43,382 nucleotides of DNA, from assembly GCA_003523055.1 (NCBI GenBank), contig DPHC01000002.1, forward strand, positions 31,150-74,531. Direction: 5' to 3'. Of the stretch, positions 41,027 to 43,382 are shown one piece after another. Every line of letters begins with the position of its first letter. Positions within the stretch are counted from its first letter, which is position 1. The stretch comes from Dehalococcoidia bacterium. GTDB taxonomy: Bacteria; Chloroflexota; Dehalococcoidia; Lucifugimonadales; UBA3495. The notes beneath the pieces were generated by a model. That model was not told the DNA's origin. It worked only from the letters and a program-made list of their open reading frames with translations, and ran no database searches. The position numbers and the translations under genes were made by a program.

Positions 41027-41203
41027 TCAGTTTTTGGATTTCTGCAATTCGGAATTGTCTTCAGGTACTGACTTACGTTTATATAAGTTGGTTTCGGGCA
41101 TTTCAGTATAATATGTTCTTCCACATTGACAACAAGTCCAAGCATAATCGGACCAAATTAAGTCGCCTTTACATTTTGCACAACCCTTCAATTTGAGTGC
41201 CAT
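41027..41203 (-). CDS. Small zinc-ribbon protein (58 aa)
   Basis: This short frame, found by manual translation, starts MALKLKGCAKCKGDLIWSD and continues with WTCCQCGRTYY. The CxxC (C8, C11) and CCxC (C24, C25, C27) cysteines form a zinc ribbon. GAGG is about 13 nt before the ATG. A very good promoter (TTGACA, 17 bp, TATCAT) is just upstream. It could be a regulator or a small RNA-binding/ribosomal-type protein; I cannot say. The kinase gene follows 61 bp downstream, so co-transcription is plausible and a link to the kinase can be suspected. Confidence 0.75.
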   Translation of the reverse strand: MALKLKGCAKCKGDLIWSDYAWTCCQCGRTYYTEMPETNLYKRKSVPEDNSELQKSKN

Positions 41204-41266
41204 AACGGATTTCGCCTCGCTGTTTACGATTTAGTTAATTATTAAGTCTTTAATTAACGCGACGCA

Positions 41267-41295
41267 ATGATAAGACGTGCGAATTAGCATGTCAA
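41267..41295 (-). promoter_or_regulatory. Sigma-70 promoter of the zinc-ribbon/kinase transcript
   Basis: Perfect TTGACA (41290-41295), a 17-bp spacer and TATCAT (41267-41272, 5/6) on the minus strand. It predicts a leader of about 57 nt before the ATG at 41203. Confidence 0.8.
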
Positions 41296-41404
41296 GCCTT
41301 ATTTGGTATTGGTTTGTTACGTTTTTGTAAATTCTTTACCATTTATGAATGGTTTGGCTCTAGTAGGGTGTTATTAATGCCATGAACATACAGTGGTTAA
41401 CTTA

Positions 41405-41917
41405 TTAAAAGAATTTAATAATGATGCTATTAACTAATGTGAGAGCTATTCCTGATACTACCAAACCAATCAATAAAACTCCAAAGGCCCTAAGTTTGGT
41501 CGGATAATCCAATGCAGCTTTGACAGCTAGTACAGAAGCCCAGGTCTGCCAAACAAATACAATTAATATAAAAATAGGTGAGATTAACCCAAGAACATAA
41601 AATATTCCAGGCAATTGAGCAAAGCCAAGGGTGCGGGCCAATTGTCCCCAATCAGCATGGGTATTAACTGTTTTTAGTAACGTCGTACCAATTGCGTGGG
41701 TCACTGCTGCAAGAATGACCCATTTTAAAATTGCTAATGCAACGGACCAAATATCAAACGTGCCTAATATTTCTATTGCTCCCAACGCCAAACAGATAGC
41801 TGTTAGAAGGACTATGCCACCTGCATACAATGTGAAAGATTTATTTTCTTCGACATGTTCGAAAGCACTGGACCTAAGAAGCAATACGTCTATCAATAAT
41901 TTACCCAATTCAACCAC
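41405..41917 (-). CDS. Yip1-domain integral membrane protein
   Basis: The 170-aa product has about five hydrophobic segments in the pattern of the Yip1 domain (PF04893-like), with ADWGQLARTLGFAQLPGIF between helices as the most characteristic stretch. The cellular role of bacterial Yip1 proteins is unknown. It overlaps the upstream SirB1-like gene by 8 nt (41910-41917), so the two are probably translated together. The 201-bp gap downstream holds the zinc-ribbon promoter and no other gene that I can see. Confidence 0.75.
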   Translation of the reverse strand: MVELGKLLIDVLLLRSSAFEHVEENKSFTLYAGGIVLLTAICLALGAIEILGTFDIWSVALAILKWVILAAVTHAIGTTLLKTVNTHADWGQLARTLGFAQLPGIFYVLGLISPIFILIVFVWQTWASVLAVKAALDYPTKLRAFGVLLIGLVVSGIALTLVNSIIIKFF

Positions 41918-42731
41918 CTGTTTCCTTCTCTAAAAATTGAATTATTGAGTCTATATTAACCGATTCTTGGTAGTTTATTCCCAATTCCGCATACCGCTTT
42001 AAGTCAATTAAGGACTTTTGCAACTCATTCTGGTAGAAATTTGTAATTCCTCTATCTCTGTGTTCAATAGGATCATCTGGAAAAAGTAAAATTAGTTTAT
42101 TCATCATTGCCACAGCGCTAGAATGGTTTTGATTATGAATATAAATATGTTTTAAATTGCGTAACATTCGAGCTATGAAGTCTTTGTTGTCCATTGGTAA
42201 CAAATAACTGGATTGCCAAACGGCAGATTGTCCTAAGATTTGGTGGAATAACATTTTACATTCGCTTGCAGATTTAACAATACCTTTGTTATAAACATCA
42301 ATGAATATGTCTGGCTCGTCTAAGGTTCCAATCAACATATGTCCAGGCATTCCGATGGGAACCATGTAGATGCCTAACCTGCGGCATATTTCTATGTGCA
42401 AAAGTGTTAATGAAATTGGTATTCCAGTATTTGTTTCCAGTACTTTGTGGATGAAACTATTATCAGGATTATAATAATTGTCATAAGAGCCCCGGAATCC
42501 AATTATGTCGTAGAGAATCTCACTAATAACGTTGAGATTACTCAAAAGAGAGTTGTTTTTTTCAAGATAAGTTCCAACCAGACCGGCTATCGCATCCAGT
42601 GCCGAACAAATGCCAGTCCATTCAGAATCTGGGTAAACATCTAACAGAATCTGGTAGTTTGCTTTAAGTAAATTATCCTCAGGTAAATCGGGCAAACAAC
42701 TTAGAAAAATTTTCTTAGCATCATCATCCAT
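41910..42731 (-). CDS. SirB1-family transglutaminase-like protein
   Basis: The 273-aa product has the SirB1/transglutaminase-like core (about 75-190) with SFIHKVLETNTGIPISLTLLHIEICRRLG and the GMPGHMLIG segment. The usual catalytic Cys is not at the expected place (TGIPISL), so it may be inactive as in other SirB1 proteins. The C-terminal part has TPR-like helices (HSSAVAMMNKLILLFPDDPIEHRDRG). Its role is unknown. It overlaps the Yip1 gene by 8 nt and is divergent from the radical SAM gene across a 135-bp spacer. Confidence 0.8.
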   Translation of the reverse strand: MDDDAKKIFLSCLPDLPEDNLLKANYQILLDVYPDSEWTGICSALDAIAGLVGTYLEKNNSLLSNLNVISEILYDIIGFRGSYDNYYNPDNSFIHKVLETNTGIPISLTLLHIEICRRLGIYMVPIGMPGHMLIGTLDEPDIFIDVYNKGIVKSASECKMLFHQILGQSAVWQSSYLLPMDNKDFIARMLRNLKHIYIHNQNHSSAVAMMNKLILLFPDDPIEHRDRGITNFYQNELQKSLIDLKRYAELGINYQESVNIDSIIQFLEKETGG

Positions 42732-42866
42732 CGAATATATCCTTTAATTAAAGTATAACATTTATAACTTGTTGTTCTCTGATGATTTGCTTATATTCTT
42801 ATTGCCAAACGGCCTTAATTGATACATAATTCCGCATAGCAAGACGTTGGTAACCAGGAGGAACGA

Positions 42867-43382
42867 GTGAAAGTTTTATTAATCGCAACAAACATGGAAT
42901 CTAAATTAAATAATCGTATGAACGCTCAACCTCTTCCTATCGGTTTGGCGTACATTGCCGGATATATCGACAAAAAAAGACATGATGTGGAGATGTTAGA
43001 TTTAATGTTCTCTACTAACTACATTGAAGATGTACAGAAAACGGTTGAGAAATTTGAACCTGATGTGATTGGCATCTCTCTGAGAAATTTGAGTAACCAC
43101 AGTTATATGGACACCAAATGGGCAGTGCCGGTGTCGAAAGAAGTCATTTCTTCAATCAGAAAAATATCCGCTGCAACAATCATCTGCGGAGGGCCCGGAT
43201 TTAGCGTGCTACCCAAAAGTTGTTTTGATTATGTCCAACCAGATTTTGGCTTGATCGGAGATTCAGGTGAATCGTTCAATTCTTTGATATGCGGAATTGA
43301 AGACAAAACGGTGGATCCTGATGACTACCCTGGGTTAGTTTATAGTAAACATGGGGAAACAACGATCATCACAGGTACGGCA
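42867..43382 (+). CDS. B12-binding-domain radical SAM protein, N-terminal part (cut by the window end)
   Basis: The frame starts at GTG 42867, with AGGAGG 5 nt upstream, and runs 172 codons to the window end without a stop. It begins VKVLLIATNMESKLNNRMN, then LPIGLAYIAGYID, EPDVIGISLRNLS and IICGGPGFSVLPKSCFDY, the typical cobalamin-binding Rossmann domain of B12-dependent radical SAM enzymes. The CxxxCxxC cluster motif is not reached. Substrate unknown. Confidence 0.85.
   Translation, partial: MKVLLIATNMESKLNNRMNAQPLPIGLAYIAGYIDKKRHDVEMLDLMFSTNYIEDVQKTVEKFEPDVIGISLRNLSNHSYMDTKWAVPVSKEVISSIRKISAATIICGGPGFSVLPKSCFDYVQPDFGLIGDSGESFNSLICGIEDKTVDPDDYPGLVYSKHGETTIITGTA

Noticed and set aside
1..43382. 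CRISPR arrays, insertion sequences, integrases, phage genes
   Set aside because: No regularly spaced repeats, transposase or phage motifs were seen on either strand.

Overview
The window is 43.4 kb of AT-rich, gene-dense bacterial chromosome. It carries about 41 protein-coding genes, one tRNA, no rRNA, no CRISPR array and no recognisable insertion sequence. The gene mix suggests a marine Chloroflexota, probably of the SAR202/Dehalococcoidia type. That mix includes an F420/FMN LLM-type oxidoreductase, a UGSC-family selenoprotein, orphan ThDP enzymes, DUF35 (OB-fold/zinc-ribbon) acyl-CoA proteins, a GMC oxidoreductase, an HpcH-type aldolase and amidases. This assignment is inference from gene content only. 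TTG and GTG starts are common, and good TATAAT-type -10 boxes occur before several genes.

Layout. (a) 1-3.7 kb: an HMG-CoA-synthase-like/DUF35 fusion (minus), then ctpA-type protease, smpB and a gamma-carbonic anhydrase (plus). (b) 3.7-10.4 kb, minus strand: purF-purM-purH followed by a family 2 glycosyltransferase, an SDR and an LLM oxidoreductase. (c) 10.4-14.0 kb, minus strand: a compressed membrane-insertion operon, rpmH-rnpA-yidD-(BamB-like lipoprotein)-yidC-jag. It has a strong promoter and three long out-of-frame overlaps (rpmH/rnpA 89 nt, yidD/lipoprotein 50 nt, yidC/jag 113 nt). (d) A divergent tRNA-Leu(CAA), a GMC oxidoreductase without a canonical start codon, a cupin, an ABC-F ATPase and an HpcH/HpaI aldolase. 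(e) 19.5-23.4 kb, minus strand: UGSC-family gene, DUF35 protein, cysteine-less thiolase-like protein and a HAD-like protein. The UGSC gene is interrupted by an in-frame UGA that looks like a selenocysteine codon. (f) A divergent ThDP enzyme, then an amidase with a GatC-like partner, an O-antigen-ligase/TPR protein and malate synthase G. (g) 32.0-37.1 kb: a ThDP enzyme with a 7Fe-type ferredoxin, an HTTM-DCC membrane fusion and an MFS carrier. (h) 37.2-43.4 kb: zinc alcohol dehydrogenase, HSL-family hydrolase, Cas4/RecB-like nuclease, soluble Ser/Thr kinase, a 58-aa zinc ribbon, a Yip1 protein, a SirB1-like protein, and the start of a B12-binding radical SAM gene cut by the window end.

Block (c) makes ribosomal protein L34, the RNase P protein and the YidC insertion machinery together. 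Block (b) completes IMP synthesis. Blocks (e) to (h) look like a set of catabolic enzymes for organic acids, amides and acyl-CoA intermediates, with glyoxylate drawn off by malate synthase. The strongest hidden signals are the UGA codon of the UGSC gene, with a SECIS-like hairpin starting 11 nt downstream; the overlapped operon containing a hidden rpmH; and the ATT/ATC start of the GMC oxidoreductase.
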